DNA of 20,621 nucleotides from an uncultured Clostridium sp. GTDB taxonomy: Bacteria > Bacillota > Clostridia > TANB77 > CAG-508. Position numbers and translations under genes: made by a program. The stretch is from assembly GCA_950059165.1 (NCBI GenBank), contig CATLUC010000017.1, forward strand, positions 1 through 20,621, in the 5' to 3' direction. Every line of letters starts with the position of its first letter. Positions within the stretch are counted from its first letter, which is position 1. The notes beneath the pieces are model-generated. The model had not been told where the DNA came from and did not search any database. It saw nothing but the letters and a program-made list of their open reading frames with translations. This document shows, piece by piece, positions 1 to 7,632 of the stretch.

Positions 1-170
1 GAATTGATAATATGATTATAATTATTAGAATTTTATTAATTAAATTAGTTATGTAGATCATCTCCTCTTTAATTTTTTTAGTTACTTTTGTAAAAGTTTG
101 TACTATGTACAGATAAGTTTTAAGTTAGTAAATCTTAATTTTTTTTTTTTATAAGTATTAATCTACGCTA
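1..170. other. AT-rich intergenic stretch without a recognised gene
   Basis: No open reading frame with a ribosome site and no RNA gene is visible here. The stretch is very AT-rich, with a run of T around 139-150. It probably belongs to the 3' flank of a gene outside the window. Confidence 0.5.
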
Positions 171-348
171 CCTAAGACCTACAAATCTTGACTTTTTAGT
201 GGAAATTCATTTTATATAAGGGAAGAAAATCTCTAAAATATTTATGAAAATTTGTAAGGCTGCCGAGAATTTGAATAAATATTTTAGAGATTTTACTTCC
301 CATTATTTAATTATCTGCAACAAAAATCAAGATTTGTTTGGGCTTAGG
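171..348. repeat. Long nested palindromic element (MITE-like)
   Basis: Outer arms (CCTAAG at 171 with downstream CAAATCTTGA; matching inverted copy TCAAGATTTG ending CTTAGG at 348) enclose a stronger inner inverted repeat. That inner repeat is 220-244 against 276-301, about 25 bp pairing with a single extra A. A half copy of the same element lies at 10381-10441, so it is dispersed rather than a local terminator. There is no coding capacity. I infer a miniature inverted-repeat element or an intergenic palindromic repeat. Confidence 0.75.
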
Positions 349-423
349 AAGTTTAAGACAAGAGCTATTTGCTGAATTATAACCTTTACTTACCATAAGT
401 CAAAGGGGGAATGGTACATAAAA

Positions 424-452
424 TTGACAATGCAATTAAAATCTACTATAAT
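424..452 (+). promoter_or_regulatory. Sigma-A promoter of yqeK
   Basis: TTGACA at 424-429, a 17-nt spacer and TATAAT at 447-452: a perfect match to the vegetative consensus, about 35 nt upstream of the yqeK start. Confidence 0.85.
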
Positions 453-487
453 AAATATGAAAATATATCCTAAAGGAGAATGCTATA

Positions 488-1087
488 ATGCTAGATATAA
501 CAAGAAAAAATGCACTATTAGTTTTAAGAAAATATTTAGAAAAGACAAATGAAAAAAGATTTGAACATTCTATAAGAGTAGCACAAACAGGAAAGATATT
601 AGCCACAAAATGGGGTGTATCAAAAGAAGATGCTATCATTGCAGGACTACTCCACGATATAGGAAAATCATTAAATAAAAGAGAAATATTAGAATTATGT
701 ATTAGAAATAAAGTAGAATTATTTGACTTTGAATTGTTTGAAAATATAACTTCATTACATGGCAAAGCTAGTGCTTTACTTTTTGAACAAGAATTTAATA
801 AAAATGATATTGAAAGGTTTCATACAATATCTGTAGCAATTTCATCTCATGTTGCTGGCAGCGAAAATATGAGTGATTTAGAAAAGATTGTTTTTATAGC
901 AGATAATGTTGAACCAGGTAAGAAAAATGATATACTTAAAAAAATAGAATCTAATGAAATTAGTGAAATAAATGAATGCATTAGAGAAATAATAAAACTT
1001 AAAATAAAAAGAGCTAATAAAGAAGAAAGAGAACTTAATCCTATGCTAAAATGTACACTAGATACAATTAATAATAATGAAAGATAA
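488..1087 (+). CDS. yqeK: YqeK-type HD-domain bis(5'-nucleosyl)-tetraphosphatase
   Basis: An HD-superfamily metal-dependent phosphohydrolase of 199 residues, the usual length for YqeK. Known members cleave diadenosine tetraphosphate symmetrically to two ADP, a cytosolic alarmone-clearing role. The HD residues are visible: H27 in FEHSIRV, the HD pair H56-D57 in GLLHDIGKS, a later histidine in ISSHVAGSENM and the aspartate of FIADNVEPG, all in family order. The LHGKASA segment is also typical. The start is fixed by AAGGAG at 473-478. In many Bacillota yqeK lies with nadD and rsfS; here it stands alone between its own perfect promoter and a hairpin terminator. Family assignment is firm; substrate is by homology. 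Confidence 0.88.
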   Translation: MLDITRKNALLVLRKYLEKTNEKRFEHSIRVAQTGKILATKWGVSKEDAIIAGLLHDIGKSLNKREILELCIRNKVELFDFELFENITSLHGKASALLFEQEFNKNDIERFHTISVAISSHVAGSENMSDLEKIVFIADNVEPGKKNDILKKIESNEISEINECIREIIKLKIKRANKEERELNPMLKCTLDTINNNER

Positions 1088-1096
1088 TCAAAAAAT

Positions 1097-1121
1097 TCCC
1101 TAACAAGTTTCATATTAGGGA
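1097..1121. terminator. Hairpin terminator shared by yqeK and the tRNA
   Basis: Stem TCCCTAA (1097-1103) pairs with TTAGGGA (1115-1121) around an 11-nt loop. On the plus strand a weak TATTTT follows. On the minus strand ATTTTTTG follows, a better tail, so it probably stops the minus-strand tRNA transcript and also yqeK. Confidence 0.7.
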
Positions 1122-1128
1122 TATTTTG

Positions 1129-1203
1129 TGGCAGGGGTAGAAGGATTCGAACCCTCACAGGCGGTTTTGGAGACCGATGTGCTACCATTAACACTATACC
1201 CCT
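1129..1203 (-). tRNA. tRNA-Trp (anticodon CCA)
   Basis: Read on the minus strand, the acceptor stem AGGGGTA pairs with TACCCCT, followed by discriminator G and an encoded CCA. The D arm contains TTAATGGTAGCAC. The anticodon loop CTCCAAA, closed by CGGT/ACCG, gives anticodon CCA. The T arm has the GGTTCGAATCC core. G73 is usual for bacterial tRNA-Trp. Note that this is the ordinary UGG reader; its anticodon is not CCG, so this gene gives no sign of CGG being recoded to tryptophan. Confidence 0.95.
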
Positions 1204-1230
1204 ATATTTATAAAAAAAGTATACTTATTT

Positions 1231-1259
1231 ATTATACAGGTTTTACTTAAAATATGCAA
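1231..1259 (-). promoter_or_regulatory. Promoter of the tRNA-Trp gene
   Basis: On the minus strand, TTGCAT (1259-1254), a 17-nt spacer and TATAAT (1236-1231) lie about 30 nt upstream of the tRNA 5' end. Confidence 0.65.
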
Positions 1260-1277
1260 CCTATTTTGCAAAAATTA

Positions 1278-1306
1278 TTGACTTTTTTTTTATTTAATAA
1301 TATAAT
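1278..1306 (+). promoter_or_regulatory. Sigma-A promoter of the glyQS T-box transcript
   Basis: TTGACT (1278-1283), a 17-nt spacer and TATAAT (1301-1306) stand just before the T-box leader. Confidence 0.8.
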
Positions 1307-1317
1307 ATACAAAATTA

Positions 1318-1534
1318 AATGATTACGGTGAAGAAGAAAAAATATGGAAACATTTATTAAAAGAGAGTTAGTAATGGTGGAATACTAGCAATAAATGCAT
1401 ATGGGGAGCTTTGGAGTAATAAAAACAAAAAATTAAGGTGCTTAAAATTTTTAATTTTAAGAATTAGGGTGGAAACGCGGAAAGAAAACTTTCGTCCCTA
1501 GCATATTATATATGGCTAGGTTCGGAAGTTTTTT
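1318..1534 (+). promoter_or_regulatory. T-box leader controlling glycyl-tRNA synthetase
   Basis: The T-box core AGGGTGGAAACGCGG lies at 1466-1480. The tetranucleotide TGGA (1470-1473) would pair with a UCCA tRNA end, fitting tRNA-Gly (discriminator U). It is followed by a terminator hairpin of 1486-1502 against 1515-1531 with a T tract. The upstream part contains AGAGAG and purine-rich stem I-like segments. Uncharged tRNA-Gly is expected to stabilise the antiterminator and allow glyQS transcription. The specifier codon was not resolved with certainty. Confidence 0.85.
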
Positions 1535-1561
1535 GAATATAGCCCAAAAGGAGGAGTTTTT

Positions 1562-2944
1562 ATGTTAAAATCAATGGACACATTAGTTGCACTATGCAAA
1601 AACAGGGGGTACATTTATGCAGGTTCTGAAATTTATGGAGGATTAGCAAACACTTGGGATTATGGACCTTTAGGAGTAGAACTAAAAAACAATGTGAAAA
1701 ATGCATGGAGAAAAAAATTCATACAAGAAAATCAATATAATGTAGGTTTAGATGCAGCAATTTTAATGAACCCAACTACTTGGGTAGCTTCAGGTCATGT
1801 TGGAGGATTTTCAGACCCACTAATTGATTGTAAATCTTGTAAAACAAGACATAGAGCAGATAAACTAATTGAGGAGTGGGCACATGAACAAGGAAAAGAT
1901 ATGGTAGCAGATGGTATGTCAGACGAAGAAATGATAAACTTTATGAATGAAAACAATATTAATTGTCCTAATTGTGGAAAACACGATTTTACAGATATAA
2001 GAAAATTTAATTTGATGTTCAAAACATTTCAGGGCGTAACAGAGGACAATACATCACAAATATATTTAAGACCAGAAACAGCACAAGGAATATTTGTTAA
2101 TTTTAAAAATGTAATGAGAACAACAAGAAGAAAATTGCCTATGGGAATTGCACAAGTAGGGAAAGCATTTAGAAATGAAATAACACCAGGAAACTTTACA
2201 TTTAGAACTAGAGAATTTGAACAAATGGAACTTGAATTTTTCTGTAAGCCAGGAACAGACTTAGAATGGCAAGAATACTGGAAAAACTTCTGCAAGCAAT
2301 GGCTATTAAACTTAGGAATGACAGAACAAAACATAAGGCTAAGAGACCATTCACCAGAAGAATTATCACATTATAGCAATGGAACAACAGATATAGAATA
2401 TGCATTCCCATTTGGTTGGGGTGAATTATGGGGAATAGCAGATAGAACAGACTACGATTTAAAAAGCCATATGAATGTTTCAAAAGAAGACTTTAATTAT
2501 CAAGACCCAGAAACAGGGGAAAAATACATACCATATTGTATTGAGCCATCTGTTGGGGCAGACAGAGTAACTTTAGCATTTTTATGTGATAGCTACGAAG
2601 AGGAAGAAATAGCAGAAGGAGACACAAGGACAGTATTGCATTTACATCCAGCATTAGCACCTTACAAAGTTGCAATATTGCCACTATCTAAAAAATTATC
2701 AGATAAAGCAAGAGAGGTTTATGAAAATCTATCTAAAAAATTCATGTGTGATTATGATGAAGCAGGAAGCATAGGAAAACGTTATAGAAGAGAAGATGAA
2801 ATAGGAACACCATACTGTGTAACAATTGACTTTGATACATTAGAAGACAACACTGTAACAATTAGAGATAGAGATACTATGGAACAAATTAGACTAAATA
2901 TAGATGAAGTAGCAAACTGGGTAGGAGAAAAAATAGAGTTCTAA
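1562..2944 (+). CDS. glyQS: Glycyl-tRNA synthetase, single-chain (alpha2) class II type
   Basis: Charges tRNA-Gly with glycine in the cytosol. The 460-residue protein is the dimeric, eukaryote/archaeal-like form, not the alpha2-beta2 form. Visible motifs in order are the N-terminal GSEIYGGLANTWDYGPLG, a Cys-containing insertion (CKSCKTRH and CPNCGKHDF, a likely zinc-binding element), class II motif 2 (FRNEITPGNFTFRTREFEQ), motif 3 (EPSVGADRVTLAF) and a C-terminal anticodon-binding domain starting near LAPYKVAILPLSKKL. AAGGAGGAG precedes the ATG at 1562. It is the sole gene under the T-box, so it should respond to glycine starvation. Its arginines are encoded without CGG. Confidence 0.96.
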   Translation: MLKSMDTLVALCKNRGYIYAGSEIYGGLANTWDYGPLGVELKNNVKNAWRKKFIQENQYNVGLDAAILMNPTTWVASGHVGGFSDPLIDCKSCKTRHRADKLIEEWAHEQGKDMVADGMSDEEMINFMNENNINCPNCGKHDFTDIRKFNLMFKTFQGVTEDNTSQIYLRPETAQGIFVNFKNVMRTTRRKLPMGIAQVGKAFRNEITPGNFTFRTREFEQMELEFFCKPGTDLEWQEYWKNFCKQWLLNLGMTEQNIRLRDHSPEELSHYSNGTTDIEYAFPFGWGELWGIADRTDYDLKSHMNVSKEDFNYQDPETGEKYIPYCIEPSVGADRVTLAFLCDSYEEEEIAEGDTRTVLHLHPALAPYKVAILPLSKKLSDKAREVYENLSKKFMCDYDEAGSIGKRYRREDEIGTPYCVTIDFDTLEDNTVTIRDRDTMEQIRLNIDEVANWVGEKIEF

Positions 2945-2995
2945 TGTGAAATAGGAACACATTTATAAATTGTATACAATATGTAAAAAAAAAAG

Positions 2996-3024
2996 AAAAG
3001 AATACTTGAAAAGTATTCTTTTTT
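2996..3024 (+). terminator. Rho-independent terminator after glyQS
   Basis: An 11-bp stem (2996-3006 with 3012-3022), a 5-nt loop and a run of T to 3024. It ends 9 nt before the only in-frame ATG of pgk, leaving no room for a normal leader for that gene. Confidence 0.8.
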
Positions 3025-3034
3025 GGTATAGAAT
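3006..3034 (+). promoter_or_regulatory. Possible promoter overlapping the truncated pgk start
   Basis: TTGAAA (3006-3011), a 17-nt spacer and TAGAAT (3029-3034). The match is good, but the -35 box lies in the terminator hairpin. The predicted start of transcription is downstream of the only candidate pgk ATG, so this promoter cannot drive a translatable pgk as the sequence stands. Confidence 0.4.
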
Positions 3035-4193
3035 GGTATCGGAAAAACAAAAAAAGTTAGTACGTTGCGACTTTAACGTACCAATGAATGAAAACCAAGA
3101 AATAACAGACAACACAAGAATAGTTGCAGCATTACCAACAATAAAATACTTATTAGAAAATAACTGTGCAATAATCTTGTGTTCACATTTAGGAAGACCA
3201 AAAGGGGAATTCAAACCAGAATATTCTCTAAAACCAGTTGCAAAAGAATTAGAAAAACTATTAGGAAAAGAAATTATTATGGCAAATGATGTAATTGGAG
3301 AAGATGCAAAAGCAAAAGCACAAGAATTACAAAATGGACAAATAATGTTACTAGAAAATGTTAGATTTCATAAAGAAGAAACAGAAAATGACAAAGAGTT
3401 TAGCAAACAATTAGCAAGTATGGCAGAAGTTTATGTAAGTGATGCATTTGGTTCAACACATAGAGCACATAGTTCAACAGCAGGAGTAGCAGAATTTTTA
3501 CCAGCAGTATCAGGATTTTTAATCGAAAAAGAATTACAATTTTTAGGAAATGCAGTATCAAATCCAGAAAGACCATTTGTAGCAATATTAGGTGGAGCAA
3601 AGGTTTCAGATAAAATAGGAGTAATTGACAATTTATTAGAAAAAGTAGATACTTTAATAATTGGTGGAGGAATGGCATATACATTCTTTAAGGCACAAGG
3701 ATATGAAGTCGGAAACTCTATATGTGAAATGGATAAATTAGATTTAGCAAAAGAACTAATGAAAAAAGCAGAAGAAAAACGTGTAAAACTTATGCTTCCA
3801 ATTGACACAAAGATTGCAAAAGAATATAAAGCAGATGCAGAAAGTAAAACAGTAAAATATGATGAAATTCCAGAAGGATGGGAAGGACTAGACATTGGAG
3901 AAGAAACAATAAAATTATATGCACAAATACTAAAAAACGCAAAAACAGTTGTATGGAATGGACCACTTGGAGTATTTGAATTTGAACAATTTGCAATAGG
4001 AACAGACAAAATTGCCAAAATATTATCTGAAATTAATGCAACAACAATTATAGGTGGAGGAGATTCCTCAGCAGCAGTAAAAAAAGCAGGTTTAGAAGAT
4101 AAAATGACACATATTTCAACAGGTGGAGGAGCATCACTAGAATTCCTAGAAGGAAAAGCGTTACCAGGAATTGAATGTCTATTGGACAAATAA
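3033..4193 (+). CDS. pgk: Phosphoglycerate kinase, N-terminus missing or abnormal
   Basis: Transfers phosphate between 1,3-bisphosphoglycerate and ADP in cytosolic glycolysis. The body is complete: VRCDFNVP near the start, RIVAALPTIKYLL, SHLGRPKG, LLENVRFHKEE, SDAFGSTHRAHSSTAG, the hinge and nucleotide region GGAKVSDKIGVI, WNGPLGVFE and the C-terminal GGGDSSAA and STGGGASLEFLEGK. The beginning is odd. Usual PGKs have about 10 more residues before this point, but here only ATG 3033 (MVSEKQKK) is in frame. It has no Shine-Dalgarno sequence and overlaps a promoter-like -10 box just after the glyQS terminator. A TTG at 2970 would extend the frame through the terminator and is unlikely. I infer a deletion that removed the true start and perhaps the usual upstream gap gene, or an assembly fault. 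Confidence 0.9.
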   Translation: MVSEKQKKLVRCDFNVPMNENQEITDNTRIVAALPTIKYLLENNCAIILCSHLGRPKGEFKPEYSLKPVAKELEKLLGKEIIMANDVIGEDAKAKAQELQNGQIMLLENVRFHKEETENDKEFSKQLASMAEVYVSDAFGSTHRAHSSTAGVAEFLPAVSGFLIEKELQFLGNAVSNPERPFVAILGGAKVSDKIGVIDNLLEKVDTLIIGGGMAYTFFKAQGYEVGNSICEMDKLDLAKELMKKAEEKRVKLMLPIDTKIAKEYKADAESKTVKYDEIPEGWEGLDIGEETIKLYAQILKNAKTVVWNGPLGVFEFEQFAIGTDKIAKILSEINATTIIGGGDSSAAVKKAGLEDKMTHISTGGGASLEFLEGKALPGIECLLDK

Positions 4194-4205
4194 GGAGAAT
4201 AATTT

Positions 4206-4477
4206 ATGGAATTATTAGATGTTTTAGATGAAAAAGGAAATAAAACAGGTAAAGTAGAAGATAAAGACATAATACATGAAAAAGGCATATGGCATAAAGA
4301 AGTATGTGTAATAATTGAAAACGAAAAAAACGAATATTTAATACAAAAAAGAGCAGCAACCAAAAAGCAAGGACCAAATAAATGGGGACTAACAGCAGGT
4401 CATGTAGATGCAGTTTTGCTAAAAGAGAAGAAATGAAAGAAGTTATTAAAAAATTAAAAAGGGAGGAAATATCATGA
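4206..4477 (+). pseudogene. NUDIX hydrolase remnant
   Basis: AGGAG precedes ATG 4206. The first 70 residues are a typical NUDIX beginning (LLDVLDEKGNKTG, WHKEVCVIIEN, LIQKRAATKKQGPNKWGL, TAGHVDA). The frame stops at 4436 exactly where the NUDIX box (Gly, Glu, REVxEE) should follow, so the catalytic helix is absent. Another frame from 4412 to 4477 reads like a NUDIX C-terminus (FAKREEMKEVIKKLKREE), which suggests an internal deletion of the catalytic middle that also changed frame. It lies between pgk and tpiA and its tail overlaps the tpiA start. No CGG is present, so it differs from the recO and polC breaks. Confidence 0.65.
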
Positions 4478-5220
4478 GAAAAAAAGTAATTGCAGGAAAT
4501 TGGAAAATGAACATGCTTCCAAATGAAACAATAAGTTTTATTGAAGAACTAGCACCATTAGTAAAAGATACCGAAAATGAGGTGGTTTTGTGTGTCCCAT
4601 ATACAGACTTATTTTATGCACTACTTACAGCACAAAATACAAACATAAAAATTGGAGCACAAAACATGCACTATGAAGAAAACGGAGCATATACTGGAGA
4701 AATATCAGGAAAAATGCTAAAATCAATAAATGTGGAATATGTTATAATAGGACACTCTGAAAGAAGACAATACTTTAACGAAACAGATGAAACAGTAAAC
4801 AAAAAAATTAAAGCAGCTTTTCGTGATGGATTAAAACCAATTGTGTGTGTAGGAGAAACCTTAGAACAAAGAGAAGCAGGTAAAACAGAAGAAGTTATCA
4901 CAAAACAAACAGAGCTTGCATTAGAGGGCTTAAGTGATGAACAAGTACAAAATACAATAATTGCATATGAACCAATTTGGGCAATAGGAACAGGAAAAAC
5001 AGCAACAAAAGAAGATGCAAATAACAGTATAAAATCAATTAGAAACAAAATTGCAAAAATCTATGGACAAACAATAGCCAATGGAGTTATAATACAATAC
5101 GGTGGAAGTGTAAAAAGCACAAATGCCAAAGAACTATTTGAAATGTCTGATATTGATGGTGGTCTAGTAGGTGGAGCTAGCCTAAAAGCAGAAGAATTCA
5201 GTAAAATAGTAAATTTCTAG
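4474..5220 (+). CDS. tpiA: Triosephosphate isomerase
   Basis: Interconverts dihydroxyacetone phosphate and glyceraldehyde 3-phosphate. The 248 residues are the standard length of this TIM barrel. Visible are the substrate lysine and asparagine in AGNWKMN, the catalytic histidine in IIGHSERRQYF, the catalytic glutamate loop AYEPIWAIGTGKTAT, and the phosphate-gripping YGGSV and GLVGGASL near the end. GGGAGG upstream fixes ATG 4474. It belongs to the glycolytic cluster pgk-tpiA-gpmI, but a palindromic element separates it from gpmI. Confidence 0.97.
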   Translation: MRKKVIAGNWKMNMLPNETISFIEELAPLVKDTENEVVLCVPYTDLFYALLTAQNTNIKIGAQNMHYEENGAYTGEISGKMLKSINVEYVIIGHSERRQYFNETDETVNKKIKAAFRDGLKPIVCVGETLEQREAGKTEEVITKQTELALEGLSDEQVQNTIIAYEPIWAIGTGKTATKEDANNSIKSIRNKIAKIYGQTIANGVIIQYGGSVKSTNAKELFEMSDIDGGLVGGASLKAEEFSKIVNF

Positions 5221-5327
5221 AGATGATTTTGGGGACTTAATGAAAAAATCATCTTTGAGAAATAACATAAATTAATATATAAATGTTTAAAGAAGATGAT
5301 TTCTTGATTAAGTCCCAAAATCATCTT
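5221..5327. repeat. Double palindrome between tpiA and gpmI
   Basis: Arm 5221-5255 is the near-exact reverse complement of 5293-5327 (about 35 bp). Each arm is also internally palindromic, beginning and ending with the AGATGATTTT / AAAATCATCT pair. The RNA could fold as one long hairpin or as two separate ones. It begins right after the tpiA stop codon and may act as terminator, processing site or stabiliser, or be a MITE-like insertion. No promoter for gpmI is evident inside it. Confidence 0.75.
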
Positions 5328-5348
5328 CATCAAAAAGGATGGTAAGAT

Positions 5349-6890
5349 ATGAAAGATAAATTAACAATGTTAATGATATTAGATGGGTTTGGAGATAATT
5401 CAAATGAAGATGGAAATGCTATAAAATTAGCTAAAACTCCTAATATTGATGGATTAATGAAAAAATATAGTAATACACAAATTCATACAAGTGGATTAGC
5501 AGTAGGGTTGCCAGATGGACAAATGGGAAATTCAGAGGTTGGACATACAAATATTGGTGCTGGTAGAATTGTATATCAAGAATTAACAAGAATTACAAAA
5601 TCAATTGAAGATGGAGAGTTTTTTTCAAATCCAGAATTTATAGCAGCAATTGAAAATTGTAAAAAATACAATTCTAAATTACACATTTTAGGTTTAGTAT
5701 CTGATGGAGGCGTTCATAGCCATAATAGGCATTTATATGGTTTGTTAGAAATGGCAAAAAGAAGAGATTTTGAAGAGGTATATGTACATTGCTTCTTAGA
5801 TGGAAGAGATACACCACCAGCATCAGCAGAAGGGTATATAGTAAAATTAAAAGAGAAAATGGCTGAAAAAGAAGTAGGAAAAATTGCAAGTATTTCAGGA
5901 AGATTTTATGCAATGGATAGAGATAAAAGATGGGAAAGAGTTAAAAAATGCTATGATGCTTTAGTAAATGGAGAAGGAAACAAGGCAGGAAATGCAGTAA
6001 AAGCAATTGAAGATTCTTACCAAAAAGAAGTATTTGATGAATTTATAGAACCAACTGTAATTTGTAATGGAGAAGAACCAGTTGCAACTATTGGTAAACA
6101 TGATTCTGTTATTTTCTTCAACTTTAGACCAGACAGAGCAAGGGAAATCACTAGAGCTTTAGTTGACCCTAACTTTGAAGGTTTTGAAACAAAAAAAGAT
6201 TTAGATTTATATTATGTATGTTTCACAAATTATGATGAAACAATGCCAAATGTGCATATTGCATTTAAGAAAGAAGCACTATATAACACATTTGGAGAAT
6301 ATGTTAGTAAAAATGGATATACACAACTTCGCATTGCTGAAACTGAAAAATATGCGCATGTAACATTTTTCTTTAATGGTGGAGAAGAAAAACAATATGA
6401 TGGAGAAGAAAGGATTTTAGTTCCATCACCAAAGGTAGAAACTTATGACCAAAAACCAGAAATGAGTGCATATGAGGTAACCAGTAAAGTATTAGAAGCA
6501 ATAAAAAATGATAAATATGATTGTATTATATTAAATTATGCAAATACAGATATGGTAGGACACACTGGAAGTTTAGAAGCAGCCATTAAGGCAGTAGAAA
6601 CAGTTGATGAATGTGTTGGAAAAGTAGTAGAATTGGTTGAAGAAAAGCAAGGGAATTTATTAATTACAGCAGACCATGGAAATGCAGAACAAATGGTAGA
6701 TTATACTACAGGAGAGCCACATACAGCTCATACTACAAATCCAGTACCATTAATTTTAGTAACTAATGACGAGACTTTAAAACTAAAATCAGGAGGAAAA
6801 CTAGCAGATTTAGCTCCAACTATGTTAGACCTAATGAACCTTGAAAAACCACAAGAAATGACAGGTGAAAGTTTGCTAGATAGAAAATAA
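5349..6890 (+). CDS. gpmI: 2,3-bisphosphoglycerate-independent phosphoglycerate mutase
   Basis: Interconverts 3- and 2-phosphoglycerate with two manganese ions in an alkaline-phosphatase-type fold. The 513 residues match the family. Seen are the first metal site MLMILDGFGDN, the catalytic-serine motif GNSEVGHTNIGAGR, the substrate region SDGGVHSHNRH and FLDGRDTPP, FNFRPDRAREI, and the C-terminal metal sites NYANTDMVGHTG and ITADHGNAEQM. AAAGGAT upstream supports ATG 5349. It contains a CGC arginine codon (QLR at about 6328-6336) but no CGG. It continues the pgk-tpiA glycolytic order; no enolase gene is in the window. Confidence 0.97.
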   Translation: MKDKLTMLMILDGFGDNSNEDGNAIKLAKTPNIDGLMKKYSNTQIHTSGLAVGLPDGQMGNSEVGHTNIGAGRIVYQELTRITKSIEDGEFFSNPEFIAAIENCKKYNSKLHILGLVSDGGVHSHNRHLYGLLEMAKRRDFEEVYVHCFLDGRDTPPASAEGYIVKLKEKMAEKEVGKIASISGRFYAMDRDKRWERVKKCYDALVNGEGNKAGNAVKAIEDSYQKEVFDEFIEPTVICNGEEPVATIGKHDSVIFFNFRPDRAREITRALVDPNFEGFETKKDLDLYYVCFTNYDETMPNVHIAFKKEALYNTFGEYVSKNGYTQLRIAETEKYAHVTFFFNGGEEKQYDGEERILVPSPKVETYDQKPEMSAYEVTSKVLEAIKNDKYDCIILNYANTDMVGHTGSLEAAIKAVETVDECVGKVVELVEEKQGNLLITADHGNAEQMVDYTTGEPHTAHTTNPVPLILVTNDETLKLKSGGKLADLAPTMLDLMNLEKPQEMTGESLLDRK

Positions 6891-6896
6891 GGGGAT

Positions 6897-7595
6897 ATGT
6901 TAAATCATACTAAAAAAATAAAAGAAATATATGAAGATATACAAAGAAAGTTATTTTATATGATACCAGAAAAGTGGGATAAACTATATCTATATAGTTC
7001 TATTTTAGATGAGCCAGATAAAGAGGGAAAAACAGGTGAGTTATTCTTTTATTACATTCCAAAAGGTATATTAAAAAAGAAACCAGTAAATGTATATGAA
7101 ATACCATCTAAATTTAATTTAGAAGAAAATCAATATTTAAGATTAGTTCAAATACTATATAGTAAAATAAAAGAACTAAGGCAAGAGTTTAAAAAATCAG
7201 AAAGGCAAGAAATTTGGACTAACTTAACTATGTCTATTCAAGGGTTAAAGTTTAAAGTTGAATATGATTATACAGACTTAAACCATAGTTATTTTTCGAG
7301 TTATGAAAGACATGTAATATGGCGTTATGAGAACTTAGGAATTGGCGAAGAACAAGTCAGTAAACAAGATAAAGATATTTTAAAAAGATATCATTTAGGA
7401 GCAAAAACACTAACTAGAAAAGAACATTATGATGCAGGTATTTATATTCAAGACATTGAAAATGTGATTGCATATAGTACAGAAGATTATGCTACAAATG
7501 AAAAGGAAGTAGAGCAAGTAGTAGAAAAAACGGAAAAGAAACAAAAGAACCAACTTTTATTATCAAAAGAAGAAATTGAAAAAATGAAAGAATAA
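6897..7595 (+). CDS. YezG/DUF600-like immunity (antitoxin) protein
   Basis: The first 150 or so residues resemble the YezG family, immunity proteins to LXG-type polymorphic toxins such as YeeF. Matching features are an IPEKWDKLYLYSSI start, GELFFYYIPKG, a helical LRQEFKKSERQEIWTNLTM block, KFKVEYDYTDL and the closing HVIWRYENLGIG. A C-terminal extension of about 80 residues rich in Lys and Glu follows and is not typical of short family members. ATG 6897 follows the gpmI stop by 6 nt with a G-rich but closely spaced ribosome site, so it is probably cotranscribed with gpmI. No toxin gene is adjacent, so it looks like an orphan immunity gene. The family call rests on motif memory only. Confidence 0.65.
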   Translation: MLNHTKKIKEIYEDIQRKLFYMIPEKWDKLYLYSSILDEPDKEGKTGELFFYYIPKGILKKKPVNVYEIPSKFNLEENQYLRLVQILYSKIKELRQEFKKSERQEIWTNLTMSIQGLKFKVEYDYTDLNHSYFSSYERHVIWRYENLGIGEEQVSKQDKDILKRYHLGAKTLTRKEHYDAGIYIQDIENVIAYSTEDYATNEKEVEQVVEKTEKKQKNQLLLSKEEIEKMKE

Positions 7596-7632
7596 TAAAG
7601 TTATTAAGTTTTATATGTAACTATATTATTTC

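Noticed and set aside
171..348. CRISPR array or structured riboswitch in the leader of yqeK
   Set aside because: There are no regularly spaced direct repeats, and the structure is a simple nested palindrome with a dispersed half copy.
2970..3032. TTG at 2970 as the pgk start
   Set aside because: The added residues are translated from the glyQS terminator hairpin and have no similarity to a PGK N-terminus; no ribosome site precedes it.
3040..3042. CGG at the beginning of pgk as a tenth shift site
   Set aside because: The CGG is not in the frame of the candidate start, and reading GGA after it leads into a frame that does not match the PGK protein. The pgk anomaly needs another explanation.
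3431..4363. Long minus-strand open frame opposite pgk
   Set aside because: It is the mirror of a strongly conserved gene, has no ribosome site and its low-complexity Ser/Phe-rich product is typical of antisense shadow frames.
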